From the NCBI RefSeq assembly GCF_004785795.1, contig NZ_SRRO01000001.1, positions 186,001 through 250,000 of the forward strand: DNA of 64,000 nt, given 5' to 3'. Under the pieces are notes generated by a model. It was not told where the DNA came from and made no database searches. It saw nothing but the letters and a program-made list of their open reading frames with translations. Shown here piece by piece: positions 11,400 through 20,263 of this stretch (the first letter of the stretch is position 1; every line of letters starts with the position of its first letter). This DNA comes from Nocardioides eburneiflavus. GTDB lineage: Bacteria > Actinomycetota > Actinomycetes > Propionibacteriales > Nocardioidaceae. A program made the translations under genes and the position numbers.

Positions 11400-12587
11400 T
11401 CAGGCGCTCGGCGCACCCGCGAGGGAGAAGGCGGAGTCGAGGCCGTCCCCCGCACGCCCGCGGCGCGGCAGGGACACGTCGGGCGCCTGCACCTGGGGCG
11501 CCGCCGGGACCTGCACCACGGCGTGCTCGCTCGCCAGCTCGAGCTTGACGGCGGGGTGGTGGGCGATCCGGCCGATCCGGAACCCGAGCGAGGTCGCGAG
11601 GCCGCTGATCGTCCGGTTGACACGGGTGTCGAGCACGAGCACGCGCAGCCGGCCGCCCCACCACGGCCCCAGTGCCGCCACGTCGGCAGCGAGCTTCCTG
11701 GCCCGCGAGCCGAGCCGGGCCTCGGCCACTTGTGCCGACATCGCGTCGAGCACGTCGCGCGGCGTCGGGTGCCATGCGGCACCACCGACGGTGGCGGCCT
11801 CGAGCAGGTCCTCCAGCACGCGGGCGCTGGCGTGGTCGAGCAGGACGTGGGTCGGTGCCACGTGGGCGAGCGCCGCCTCGAGGCCCGCGGACGACTCCAC
11901 CCACGCGAGCGTGCACCCGGAGGTGAGGTGGGCCTCGCGCGTGAGGGTGGTGAAGCGGTCGGTCGCGGCCCCGGTCAGGAGCACGACGTCGTCGGCTGCC
12001 AGACCCGACAGGGTGCCCGAGCACTCGGGACGGAACAGCCAGGCCGAGCTCTTCTCGCGGGGCAGCCCGATCACGGCGCCCGACGCGGCACCCGTACGGG
12101 CCTTCGCCACCCAGGTCAGCAGGTCGGGCTGGCGCTTGCGGCGCTCGAGGCCCATGCCCCGCAACCGCTCCCACGAGCGGTCGTCGCACTCGAAGAGCTG
12201 GGCGTCGGCCAGGGCGGCGCGGCGCAGCAGGCTCAGTCGGCTCTCCTCGTCGACCACGACCAGGCGCACCTGCACCTCGTCGAGGAGTCGTCCCACCTCG
12301 GCGGGGTCGAGCACGTCCGGCAGCAGCAGCGGCACGGCGCCGGCGACGCGGGTGGCGAGCTCGAGCTCGAGCTGGCGGATGCCGGTCGGGACGCGGATGA
12401 CGACCACCTGGCCCGGGTTCACCCCGGCCTCGATCATCCCGGCCGCGCCGTCGATGACGCGACGGTAGAGCTCGTTCCAGGTCAGCGAGACCCACGCGCC
12501 GGCACGCTGCTCGAGCACGGCGACCTCGAGCGCGCGGTTACGCGCGTGCCGTTCCAACCGGACGAGAGGAGGTTCGTCGACGGGCAC
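11400..12587 (-). CDS. Degenerate AMP-binding (acyl-CoA ligase-like) protein
   Basis: The first 130 or so residues resemble the N-terminal part of ANL-superfamily acyl-CoA ligases (LERHARNRALEVAVLEQ, LTWNELYRRV, IEAGVNPGQVVVIRVPTGIR). The expected ATP loop [ST]SG[ST]TGxPK is absent; the corresponding region reads ARTGAASGAVIGLPREK. The A8 and C-terminal lysine motifs are also not recognisable, and at 395 residues it is short. It is therefore probably a non-catalytic or repurposed family member; the frame is open and the codon pattern looks normal, so it is not an obvious pseudogene. The GTG at 12587 has AAGGAG 8-9 nt upstream. The real function is unknown. Confidence 0.7.
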   Translation of the reverse strand: MPVDEPPLVRLERHARNRALEVAVLEQRAGAWVSLTWNELYRRVIDGAAGMIEAGVNPGQVVVIRVPTGIRQLELELATRVAGAVPLLLPDVLDPAEVGRLLDEVQVRLVVVDEESRLSLLRRAALADAQLFECDDRSWERLRGMGLERRKRQPDLLTWVAKARTGAASGAVIGLPREKSSAWLFRPECSGTLSGLAADDVVLLTGAATDRFTTLTREAHLTSGCTLAWVESSAGLEAALAHVAPTHVLLDHASARVLEDLLEAATVGGAAWHPTPRDVLDAMSAQVAEARLGSRARKLAADVAALGPWWGGRLRVLVLDTRVNRTISGLATSLGFRIGRIAHHPAVKLELASEHAVVQVPAAPQVQAPDVSLPRRGRAGDGLDSAFSLAGAPSA

Positions 12588-12705
12588 GGGTGGGCTCCTT
12601 GCTGGCTGTGTGTCGATGCAACGTAGGTGACGGACGCCTCTCCTGTTCGCCGTTTGGCCGATCTCCCGTCACCGTCCTGTGCGCCCCGGCGTAGGCTCCC
12701 CCCTC

Positions 12706-13959
12706 GTGACGACCCCCGCGTCCGCTCCCTCCACCGGACCCGCTGCGCCCCTCGTCGTGCGCACCGTCCCCGTGGACCTCGCGGACCTCCCGCTCCTCGA
12801 CCTGCTCCCCCGTGAGCAGCCGGTGAGCTGGCTGCGCCGCGGCGAGGGCCTGGTCGGCTGGGGTGTCGCCGCACGCCTGGAGACCTCGGGACCGACCCGC
12901 TTCAGCGACGCGGTGAAGTGGTGGTCGGAGACCGTCGCGCGCGCCGGCGTCGAGGACCACGTCGGCGAGCCGGGCACCGGCCCGGTCTGCTTCGGCACCT
13001 TCGCCTTCGCCGACGAGCCGGGCGACTCCGTGCTCGTCATCCCCGAGGTCGTCGTCGGCCGGCGCGGCGACCGGACCTGGCTGACGACGGTGTCCGTCGA
13101 CGCCCCGACGCTGGCCCCCACGCCCGATCCCGCCGCCCCGGTCGGTCTGGTCTTCTCCGACGGCGCCCGCAACGGCGAGGAGTGGATGTCGGTCGTCGCC
13201 GAGGCGGTGCGCCGCATCGGTGCCGGCGACCTGGAGAAGGTCGTCCTGGCCCGCGACCTCATCGCCACCACCGACGAGCCGCTCGACGTCCGCTGGCCGC
13301 TGCACCGCCTCGCGTCGCAGTACGAGATGTGCTGGACGTTCCACGTCGACGGGCTGTTCGGCGCCACCCCCGAGATGCTGGTACGACGCGAGCGCGGCCT
13401 GGTGACCTCCCGCGTGCTCGCCGGCACCATCCGGCGTACGGGCGACGACGAGCGCGACCTGGCCCTGGCCGCGACCCTGGCCCGCTCCTCGAAGGACCTC
13501 GAGGAGCACGAGTACGCCGTGCGCTCGGTCGCCGACGCCCTCGAGCCGCACTGCTCGTCGATGAACGTTCCGGAGGCGCCGTTCGTCCTGCACCTGCCCA
13601 ACGTCATGCACCTCGCCACCGACGTCAACGGCGTCGTGCACGACGTCGCGACCTCGCTCCAGCTGGCCGAGTCGCTCCATCCGTCGGCCGCCGTGGGCGG
13701 CACCCCCACCCCCGAGGCCACGCGCCTGATCGCCGAGATCGAGGGAATGCCGCGCGACCGCTACGCCGGCCCCGTGGGCTGGATGGACGCATCGGGCGAC
13801 GGCGAGTGGGGCATCGCGCTGCGCTCGGCGATGGTCACCGACGGGGGCGTACGCCTCTTCGCGGGCTGCGGCATCGTGGCGAGCTCCGACCCCGAGGCCG
13901 AGCTGGCCGAGTCGCAGGCCAAGTTCGTGCCGGTGCGCGACGCGCTCGAGGCGGGCTGA
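12706..13959 (+). CDS. menF: Isochorismate synthase
   Basis: Converts chorismate to isochorismate, the entry step to menaquinone (or to a siderophore). The 417-residue protein ends in the chorismate-binding fold: DLEKVVLARDL, FGATPEMLVRRERG, SRVLAGTIRRTGDDERD, SSKDLEEHEYAVRSV, HPSAAVGGTPTPEA and the C-terminal FAGCGIV. MenF is favoured over EntC/DhbC because menD, menC, menE, menA and menG are all close. The GTG at 12706 is chosen because TAGGCT lies 8 nt before it; an in-frame GTG at 12679 would add 9 residues. Confidence 0.88.
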   Translation: MTTPASAPSTGPAAPLVVRTVPVDLADLPLLDLLPREQPVSWLRRGEGLVGWGVAARLETSGPTRFSDAVKWWSETVARAGVEDHVGEPGTGPVCFGTFAFADEPGDSVLVIPEVVVGRRGDRTWLTTVSVDAPTLAPTPDPAAPVGLVFSDGARNGEEWMSVVAEAVRRIGAGDLEKVVLARDLIATTDEPLDVRWPLHRLASQYEMCWTFHVDGLFGATPEMLVRRERGLVTSRVLAGTIRRTGDDERDLALAATLARSSKDLEEHEYAVRSVADALEPHCSSMNVPEAPFVLHLPNVMHLATDVNGVVHDVATSLQLAESLHPSAAVGGTPTPEATRLIAEIEGMPRDRYAGPVGWMDASGDGEWGIALRSAMVTDGGVRLFAGCGIVASSDPEAELAESQAKFVPVRDALEAG

Positions 13960-13960
13960 G

Positions 13961-14596
13961 TCAGAGGTCCTGGCCGGGCTCGCGCCGCTCGAACGCCTGG
14001 CCCTCGGGCAGCAGGTTGGCCATGTGCGAGGCGACCATGTCGAGACCGACGTCGCTGTAGACGCGGTCGTGGATCGCCAGCGACCGCGGTGCGGCGACCT
14101 CGCGCACGAAGTCGACGGCCTCGCTGACCTTCAGCCAGGGGGCGCTCACCGGTGCGAGCAGCACGTCGACCGCGCGGCCGGGCGGCGTCAGCGCGTCCCC
14201 CGGGTGGTAGGCGCTGGCCCCGCCCGACTCGAGGACGTAGCCGGAGTTGTCGAAGCGGTCGTAGTCGGGGTGGATCACCGCGTGCTTCTCACCCACCACC
14301 TCCACGGCGGTGCCAGCGACCTCGAGCCGGTCGCCCGGGAGTACGACCGTGACCCGGTCGGCCACGTCGGGCGCCTGCTCGCGCAGCAGCCGCGCCACGG
14401 CGGCGATCGTCCAGATCGGCACGTCGCGCGAGCGCAGGTGGTCGGGGTGCACGTGGTCGGGGTGCTCGTGGGTGATCAGCACGGCGTCCGCGCCGTCGAG
14501 CGCGGCGGCGTCGGTGAACACCCCCGGGTCGATGACGACGACGCCGCCGTCTCCCTGGATCCGCACGCAGGCGTGTCCGAACTTCGTGATCCGCAT
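13961..14596 (-). CDS. MBL-fold metal-dependent hydrolase (UlaG-like)
   Basis: Small metallo-beta-lactamase-fold protein of 211 residues. It has the metal motif THEHPDHVHPDH near residue 43, an early Asp (VVVIDPGVF), a later HPGD and a C-terminal histidine segment (AIHDRVYSD). This is the compact UlaG/YtkL-like group, whose substrates are mostly unknown. It converges with the isochorismate synthase with a single base between stops. The ATG has a GGAGG site; TAGGGT also lies 6 nt before it, so leaderless or leadered translation are both possible. Confidence 0.85.
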   Translation of the reverse strand: MRITKFGHACVRIQGDGGVVVIDPGVFTDAAALDGADAVLITHEHPDHVHPDHLRSRDVPIWTIAAVARLLREQAPDVADRVTVVLPGDRLEVAGTAVEVVGEKHAVIHPDYDRFDNSGYVLESGGASAYHPGDALTPPGRAVDVLLAPVSAPWLKVSEAVDFVREVAAPRSLAIHDRVYSDVGLDMVASHMANLLPEGQAFERREPGQDL

Positions 14597-14731
14597 GCCT
14601 CCACCCTAGGCGCGTCGAGATCGCGGGGAATCGTCCGACGGGAGGGGCTGAAGGTTAAGGTGGTGCCGCCTCCGACGGGTGGAGTGCCCTGGGGGAATCA
14701 CCAATCGCACCCGAGACGAAGAGAGTCCTAC

Positions 14732-15937
14732 ATGTCTGCACGCCGCGTGCTCGCAGGCAGCGTCACCGCGCTGCTCCTGCCCGCGTCCCTGCTCCTGACG
14801 GTCGAGACCGGCTCGGCCTCCGACTCCGCGGCTCGCCCCGCGTCGACGTCGGTGACCAAGAAGGCCAGCCAGAAGATCTCCCTGGAGGTGCTCCCGCAGA
14901 TCGTCCAGCAGGGCAAGCGCACCGCCAGCGCGAACTCGGCCAAGGCCGGCGTCACCGCCACCATCAGGCCGGTCAAGGTCGGCCGCAAGGTCGTCCTCGA
15001 GCAGCTCAACGGGTCGTCCTGGAAGAAGGTCGGCACCGCCAAGCAGGAGAAGTCGGGCCGGGCCCACTTCTCCGCCGTCGCCTCGAAGGGCGGCGCGGCC
15101 GTGACCTACCGGGTCACCGCCATGAAGTTCAAGGGGCTCAAGAAGGTCACCAGCAAGACCGCCGACACCTCGCAGTGGCTGGTCCCGACCTTCACCGACG
15201 AGTTCTCCGGCAGCACCCTGAACCCCGTGTGGAGCATGCGCGGCCAGGACTACGAGCCCACCAGCAAGCGGGTGTGCTCCAAGGGCGACCCGAAGGCCGT
15301 CAAGGTCACCGGCGGTGCCCTGCGCCTGAGCGTCATCAAGGACCGCGCCCGCAAGGGCAAGTGCCTGGCGAAGTCGCGCAAGCTGAAGAAGAGGATCGCC
15401 TACCGCCTCAACGGCCACGTCGGCACCAACGGCGACAGCGGGTTCTCCTTCAAGTACGGCGTCGCGGCCGCCCGCATCAAGATGCACAAGAGCCAGGGAC
15501 AGCACTCCAGCTTCTGGTCGCAGCCGACCAACGAGAACGGCCCGCACTCCGACGGCCACGAGATCGACGTCATCGAGTACTTCGGCGACAAGCACCCGCA
15601 GGGCGGCCTCACCAGCTTCATCCACTGGTACAAGGGCAAGCGCCTGATCAAGACCGGCTCGTGGATCAAGGACTCGAAGTCGTTCCTGGACAACAAGCGC
15701 GACGGCTGGTCGAAGAACTACCACGTCTTCTCCGTCAAGTGGGATCCGCGCAAGATCGTCTTCTACATCGACGGCCAGGAGACCTGGCGCACCTCGAAGC
15801 ACGTGTCGAAGGAGCAGCAGTACCTCATCCTGAGCCTGCTCGCCTCCGACTACGAGGCGCTGGAGATGAGCGACAAGAAGCTGCCGCAGCACATGTACGT
15901 CGACTGGGTCCGCGTGTGGGAGACCCCGCAGTCCTGA
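14732..15937 (+). CDS. Secreted glycoside hydrolase family 16 protein
   Basis: Predicted extracellular beta-glucanase-type enzyme. The 401-residue protein has a signal peptide (about 1-30), a Lys-rich beta-sandwich-like N-terminal region (40-145) and a GH16 domain starting at FTDEFSGSTLNPVW. The catalytic signature E-x-D-x-x-E is present as HEIDVIEYFGD, with E277, D279 and E282. The rest (FHVFSVKWDP-like YHVFSVKWDPRKIVFYIDG and the final YVDWVRVW) fits the family. Lysine content is unusually high for this genome. It is followed by a strong hairpin and T-run. Substrate cannot be set from sequence alone. Confidence 0.88.
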   Translation: MSARRVLAGSVTALLLPASLLLTVETGSASDSAARPASTSVTKKASQKISLEVLPQIVQQGKRTASANSAKAGVTATIRPVKVGRKVVLEQLNGSSWKKVGTAKQEKSGRAHFSAVASKGGAAVTYRVTAMKFKGLKKVTSKTADTSQWLVPTFTDEFSGSTLNPVWSMRGQDYEPTSKRVCSKGDPKAVKVTGGALRLSVIKDRARKGKCLAKSRKLKKRIAYRLNGHVGTNGDSGFSFKYGVAAARIKMHKSQGQHSSFWSQPTNENGPHSDGHEIDVIEYFGDKHPQGGLTSFIHWYKGKRLIKTGSWIKDSKSFLDNKRDGWSKNYHVFSVKWDPRKIVFYIDGQETWRTSKHVSKEQQYLILSLLASDYEALEMSDKKLPQHMYVDWVRVWETPQS

Positions 15938-15963
15938 TCGGCTGATCAGCCACGCACCACCAC

Positions 15964-16008
15964 GATCCGCGCGTTGGTCCCCTCAGGGGGCCAGCGCGCG
16001 GATCTTTT
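15964..16008 (+). terminator. Rho-independent terminator of the GH16 gene
   Basis: A 14-bp inverted repeat (GATCCGCGCGTTGG with CCAGCGCGCGGATC, one G-T pair) spans 15964-16004 and is followed by TTTT on the plus strand. It begins 26 nt after the GH16 stop. Its right half overlaps the last codons of menD on the other strand. Confidence 0.8.
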
Positions 16009-17587
16009 CGTCCAGGGCCCGCCGGTTGTCACGGCGTACGCGCGCCTCGACGACCTCGATGCCGCCGTTGGGCGAGGCGAGGGCCTGCCCGAGCTCGGGC
16101 AGGCTGGTGACCCGCAGGTGCGGCACCCGGGCCGCCGCGCACAGGCTGGCGACGTCGACGCCGTGGGGCGTGCCGAAGAGCGTGTCGAAGCGCTCGGCGT
16201 GCTCGGGGGCGCCCTGCTCGAGGGTCGCGAAGATCGAGCCACCGTCGTCGTTGACGACCACGACCGTCAGGTCCGGGCGCTCCTCCCGCGGGCCGAGGAA
16301 CAGCCCGGTCGTGTCGTGCAGGAAGGTCACGTCGCCCATCAGCGCGAGCGCGCGTGACGACTGCGGGCGGCCGACGGCGGCGCCGATCGCGGTCGAGATG
16401 GTGCCGTCGATGCCCGCCAGGCCGCGGTTGGCGATCACCTTGCGGCGCCCGCCCACGTCGTACGGCGCGACCATCAGGTCGAGGTCGCGGATGGGGTTGG
16501 ACGCGCCGACGACGAGCAGGCCGCGCGGCGGCAGGGCGCGGCTGACCGCGCCGGCCACCTCGTGGGGCGTCAGGTCGGGCTCGGCGGCGAGGAGTCGGTC
16601 GAGCTCCCGGGAGGTCGTTCGGTCCGCCTCCCGCCAGGCCTCGAACCAGGCAGGGTCGTCCGACGCCGTGGCGTCGACCTGGTCCACCTCGCAGGCCACG
16701 GCGAAGGGCCGGTCTGCCCACCGGCCACGGTGCCGCACCGACACGACCTCGACGTCGTCGCGGGCGAGGAGGAGCGAGACCGGCCGGGAGAGGGTCGGGT
16801 GGCCGTACACCACCACCCGCTCGACCTGGCGGCCCAGCTCCCCGGCCAGGAGCAGCCGGTAGGTGCGGATCACGCTGTCGCCGGTGCGACAGCCGCTCGA
16901 CGGCTCGGCGAGGAGGGGCCAGCCGGCCTTCTCGGCGAGGACCCGGGCGGGTGGACCGGCGTCGTCGCCGGCCACCACGACGGTCCCCGGACCGGGGTCG
17001 AGGACCATCCGTTCCATCGGGAGGCCCAGGGCAGGCACGGCCCAGTCGGGCACCTCTCCCCCGTCCCAGCCCCCGTCGTCGGGCAGCAGGGGGTCGTCGA
17101 GCTGGACGTTGAGGTGGACGGGTCGCCGGCCGTCGTGGGTGCGGAGGAAGGCCAGCAGCTCGTCGAGGTCAGCGGCGGCCACGTCGAGGGTCGGCGCGAA
17201 GGTGCCGAAGATCCCGACCTGGTCGGTGGTCTGGTTGGCGCCGGTGCCGCGCAGCCGGGCCGGCCGGTCGGCCGTGACCACGACGAGCGGGACCCCGGCG
17301 TGGGCGGCCTCCATGACGGCTGGGAGCAGGTGCGCTACCGCAGTGCCGGAGGTGCAGGTGACGGCGGCGGGCCGGTTGCCGACCTTGGCCAGGCCGAGGG
17401 CGAGGAACCCCGCCGTACGCTCGTCGACCCGCGTGTGGAGGCGCAGGCCGCCCGCCTGTGCCGCGTCGTACAGCGCGAAGGACAGGGCTGCGTTGCGCGA
17501 GCCGGGGGCGACCACGACCTCGCGTACGGCGGACCCGCGCAGCGCGGTCACCACCGTGCGCGCGAGCCGGGTCGAGGGGTTGGTCAT
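15983..17587 (-). CDS. menD: SEPHCHC synthase MenD
   Basis: Thiamine-diphosphate enzyme that condenses isochorismate with 2-oxoglutarate to 2-succinyl-5-enolpyruvyl-6-hydroxy-3-cyclohexadiene-1-carboxylate. At 534 residues it is full length. Visible are VVVAPGSRNAALSFAL, RVDERTAGFLALGLAK (with the ThDP-activating Glu), TCTSGTAVAHLLPAVMEA, and the cofactor site GDVTFLHDTTGLFL followed by VVNDDGGSIFATLEQG. The ATG at 17587 overlaps the menC stop as ATGA. The 3' end lies inside the hairpin that ends the convergent GH16 gene. Confidence 0.95.
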   Translation of the reverse strand: MTNPSTRLARTVVTALRGSAVREVVVAPGSRNAALSFALYDAAQAGGLRLHTRVDERTAGFLALGLAKVGNRPAAVTCTSGTAVAHLLPAVMEAAHAGVPLVVVTADRPARLRGTGANQTTDQVGIFGTFAPTLDVAAADLDELLAFLRTHDGRRPVHLNVQLDDPLLPDDGGWDGGEVPDWAVPALGLPMERMVLDPGPGTVVVAGDDAGPPARVLAEKAGWPLLAEPSSGCRTGDSVIRTYRLLLAGELGRQVERVVVYGHPTLSRPVSLLLARDDVEVVSVRHRGRWADRPFAVACEVDQVDATASDDPAWFEAWREADRTTSRELDRLLAAEPDLTPHEVAGAVSRALPPRGLLVVGASNPIRDLDLMVAPYDVGGRRKVIANRGLAGIDGTISTAIGAAVGRPQSSRALALMGDVTFLHDTTGLFLGPREERPDLTVVVVNDDGGSIFATLEQGAPEHAERFDTLFGTPHGVDVASLCAAARVPHLRVTSLPELGQALASPNGGIEVVEARVRRDNRRALDEKIRALAP

Positions 17588-18534
17588 GTCGGCTGATCCT
17601 GCCCCACCGACGCCAGCCGGGCGCGCCAGTGGTCGGTCCGGTCGGCGGGCGCGGCGAGCCGGGCGAGTGCGTCGAGGTCCACCTCGGGCCGGCCCACGCG
17701 CAGCATCCCGTCCACCGGGAGCAGGGGCTCGACGGCGACGTCGTCGGTCAGCATCTGCACGGTCGCGAGCCCGCTGGCGTGGTGCAGCTCGGGCAGGGCG
17801 GCGGCCAGGGCGACCCCGGCCGCGATGCCGACGCTCGACTCGATCGCGCTGGAGACGACGACCGGGAGCCCGATGTCCTCCGCGATGCGCAGGCACGCGC
17901 GTACGCCGCCGAGCGGCTGCACCTTGAGGACCGCGACGTCCGCGGCCTCGAGGTCGCGGACGCGGTAGGGGTCCTCGGCCCGGCGGATGGACTCGTCGGC
18001 CGCGACCGGCACGCCGACGCGACGGCGTACGACGGCCAGGTCCTCGACGGTCGTCACCGGCTGCTCGACGTACTCCAGGCCGCCGGCGGCCCGGTCGATC
18101 GCGGCGATCGCGCGCACCGCCTCGTCGACGTCCCAGGCGCCGTTGGCGTCGACCCGCACCAGGCCGTCGGGCCCCAGCGCGTCGCGTACGGCCTCCACGC
18201 GCGCCAGGTCGTCGGCGAGCGTCTGGCCGCGCTCGGCGACCTTGACCTTGGCGGTGCGGCAGCCGCCGGCGCTGACGATGGCGTGCGCGTGCTCGGGGTC
18301 GGTCGCGGGGACGGTCACGTTGACGGGGACGAGCTCGCGCAGCGGCGCCGGCCAGCCCTCGTCGGCCGCCTCGCGCGCGCACGCGAGCCAGGGCCGCGAG
18401 GTGGCGTCGTCGTACTCGAGGAAGGGCGAGAACTCCCCCCACCCCGCCGGGCCGCGCAGCAGCACGCCCTCGCGCACGGTGATCCCGCGGAACCTGGTGC
18501 GGAGCGGGATGGAGAAGACGTGGAGGTCGCGCAT
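17584..18534 (-). CDS. menC: o-Succinylbenzoate synthase
   Basis: Enolase-superfamily enzyme that dehydrates SHCHC to o-succinylbenzoate. The 316-residue protein has the catalytic lysine pair TAKVKV (near 95), metal ligands in VRVDANGAWD (Asp), EYVEQP (Glu) and VAADES (Asp), and a further lysine in VLKVQPLGG. The ATG at 18534 shares one base with the menE stop (TGATG). It is the middle gene of the menE-menC-menD operon. Confidence 0.94.
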   Translation of the reverse strand: MRDLHVFSIPLRTRFRGITVREGVLLRGPAGWGEFSPFLEYDDATSRPWLACAREAADEGWPAPLRELVPVNVTVPATDPEHAHAIVSAGGCRTAKVKVAERGQTLADDLARVEAVRDALGPDGLVRVDANGAWDVDEAVRAIAAIDRAAGGLEYVEQPVTTVEDLAVVRRRVGVPVAADESIRRAEDPYRVRDLEAADVAVLKVQPLGGVRACLRIAEDIGLPVVVSSAIESSVGIAAGVALAAALPELHHASGLATVQMLTDDVAVEPLLPVDGMLRVGRPEVDLDALARLAAPADRTDHWRARLASVGQDQPT

Positions 18535-19553
18535 CAGAGGCCGGCCCGGATGGCCTGCCGGTCCACCTTGCCGTTGGGCAGCAGCGGGAGGCTGTCGACC
18601 CAGCGGAACTCGCGGGGCGCCCACGAGCGGGGGTGCTCCATGCTGATCCAGTCGCGCAGCTCGGCGTCGGGGACGTTGCCGACCAGCACGGCGACGAGCC
18701 GCTGGCCCCACTCGGGGTCGGGGACGCCGAAGACCTCGGCCTCCTGCACGAGGAGGTGCTGGCGCAGGCGGGCCGCGACCGTGGCGAGCGGGATCTTCAC
18801 GCCGCCGCTGATGACGACGTCGTCGATGCGTCCGGTGACCTGGAGCCGCCCGTCCTCGTCGAACCGGCCGGCGTCGGAGGTGAGGAACCAGCCGTCGACA
18901 ACGGTCGCGGCGGTGAGCTCCGGGTCGTCGTGGTAGTGGCTGAAGAGGGTGGGGCCCGCGATCCGTACGCGTCCCTCCGCGCCCAGGGTCACGCCCACGC
19001 CGTCGAGCGGGACGCGGTCGTAGACGCAGCCGCCCGCGGTCTCGGACGACCCATAGGTCGCGACCAGGTGGACGCCCTGCCCCTCCACCCGCCTGCGCAG
19101 GTCGGGGTCGAGCCCGCCACCGCCCACGAGGACGGTGTGGCACCGCGCGAGCGCGGCGACCTGCTCGGGGTTGCCGATGATCCGGTGCAGCTGGGTGGGC
19201 ACCACGGAGACGAAGGTCGGGGTGTCGCTGTGGTCCGCGGCGACCGCGCGGCCGATGTCGAGGCCGTCCACGACGTACGGCTCGTGGCCCGCGACGAGCG
19301 AGCGCACGATCACCTGCACCCCCGCGACGTACGACGACGGCAGCGCGAGCAGCCACCGGCCGGACTCGCCCAGGCGGCGCGCGGACGCCTCGACGCTGGC
19401 CAGCACGGCGCGACGCGGGAGCACCACGCCCTTGGGCCTGCCGGTGGACCCGGAGGTCTCGATGAGCAGCGGGTCGGGGCGCTCGGCCTCGAGCCAGCGC
19501 GACAGCTGCCGGATCGCGACCGAGGGCTCGTCCGAGGGCCGCAGGTAGCTCAC
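18534..19553 (-). CDS. menE: o-Succinylbenzoate-CoA ligase
   Basis: Activates OSB to OSB-CoA for menaquinone synthesis. This is the short actinobacterial type (339 residues). It begins almost directly at the ATP loop ETSGSTGRPKGVV (residues 33-45) and keeps ATYGSSETAGG, the adenylate-binding TSDAGRFDEDG, the hinge GRIDDVVISGG and the catalytic LPLLPNGKVDRQ lysine. It leads the menE-menC-menD operon. The GTG at 19553 has TAGCGT exactly 6 nt upstream, so a leaderless mRNA is likely. Confidence 0.92.
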   Translation of the reverse strand: MSYLRPSDEPSVAIRQLSRWLEAERPDPLLIETSGSTGRPKGVVLPRRAVLASVEASARRLGESGRWLLALPSSYVAGVQVIVRSLVAGHEPYVVDGLDIGRAVAADHSDTPTFVSVVPTQLHRIIGNPEQVAALARCHTVLVGGGGLDPDLRRRVEGQGVHLVATYGSSETAGGCVYDRVPLDGVGVTLGAEGRVRIAGPTLFSHYHDDPELTAATVVDGWFLTSDAGRFDEDGRLQVTGRIDDVVISGGVKIPLATVAARLRQHLLVQEAEVFGVPDPEWGQRLVAVLVGNVPDAELRDWISMEHPRSWAPREFRWVDSLPLLPNGKVDRQAIRAGL

Positions 19554-19559
19554 ACGCGA

Positions 19560-19565
19560 ACGCTA
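19560..19565 (-). promoter_or_regulatory. Leaderless-type -10 element of menE-menC-menD
   Basis: TAGCGT on the minus strand, separated from the menE GTG by 6 nt; transcription would start at or next to the start codon. A divergent -10 (TAGGCT, 19652-19657) serves the DUF1330 gene on the other side of this 110-bp gap. Confidence 0.55.
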
Positions 19566-19663
19566 GCGGCTCCGCCCCACCGGAGCGATGCCGCGGGAGG
19601 TCGCAGGAGCTGGTGGACGCCGTGCTCGGCTGGTCTCCCCCGCACCCGGCATAGGCTCGCGAC

Positions 19664-19951
19664 ATGGCTGCCTACTGGATCACCACCTACCAGGCCGTGC
19701 ACGACCCCGCGAAGGTCGCGGCGTACGCCGAGCTCGCGGGCCCCGCGCTGCGCGCCGCGGGCGGGACGTTCCTGGTGCGCGGGATGCCGGAGGCGACCTT
19801 CGAGAAGGGCGAGGCGACTCGCACCGTGGTCGTCGAGTTCGACTCCGTCGACGCCGCGGTCGCGGCGCACGAGAGCGAGGCCTACCAGGCGGCGCTGCGC
19901 GCCCTCGACGGCGGCGCCGACCGCGACATGCGCGTGGTGCCGGGGGCCTGA
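19664..19951 (+). CDS. DUF1330 domain protein
   Basis: A 95-residue single-domain protein of the dimeric ferredoxin-like alpha/beta fold. The motifs AYWITTYQAVHDPAKVAAYAE, GTFLVRGMPE and VVVEFDSVDAAVAAHES are typical of DUF1330. Function is unknown; relatives are found near metabolic enzymes. TAGGCT ends 6 nt before the ATG. A 60-residue membrane protein starts 4 nt after the stop. Confidence 0.88.
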   Translation: MAAYWITTYQAVHDPAKVAAYAELAGPALRAAGGTFLVRGMPEATFEKGEATRTVVVEFDSVDAAVAAHESEAYQAALRALDGGADRDMRVVPGA

Positions 19952-19955
19952 CCCG

Positions 19956-20138
19956 ATGGACGCCTACCGCCTCGTGTTGACCGTCCTCGTGATGGCCGCG
20001 GTGGTCGTCGCCATCCTGCTGTTCGAGAAGCGCCGCGCCCAGGGGATCGAGCGCGACACCCGGGACATGGCCCGGGGGCGGGAGCAGCACGACGAGGGTC
20101 CCGGCGACAGTCCCACCGACCCGGGCCCTCCCCGGTAG
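19956..20138 (+). CDS. Small single-pass membrane protein
   Basis: A 60-residue protein with one hydrophobic helix (about residues 5-22, LVLTVLVMAAVVVAILLF), then a basic stretch (EKRRAQ) and a charged, Pro-rich tail. The ATG is 4 nt after the DUF1330 stop, suggesting the two are cotranscribed. I do not recognise a family; confidence comes from position and codon use. Confidence 0.6.
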   Translation: MDAYRLVLTVLVMAAVVVAILLFEKRRAQGIERDTRDMARGREQHDEGPGDSPTDPGPPR

Positions 20139-20263
20139 GGAAGGCCCCCTCGAAGGGGTGGTCGGCGGGTTGAAACGGGTCGCGGCCGAACGGTAGAAGG
20201 TGTGCCCACACGGCTCGCTGGAGACCACGGTGAGCTCCTCCTGACAACAGGAAGGCCACGACC

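Noticed and set aside
14606..15892. 428-codon minus-strand frame opposite the GH16 gene
   Set aside because: No domain signal; the plus-strand frame has a signal peptide, catalytic motif and terminator.
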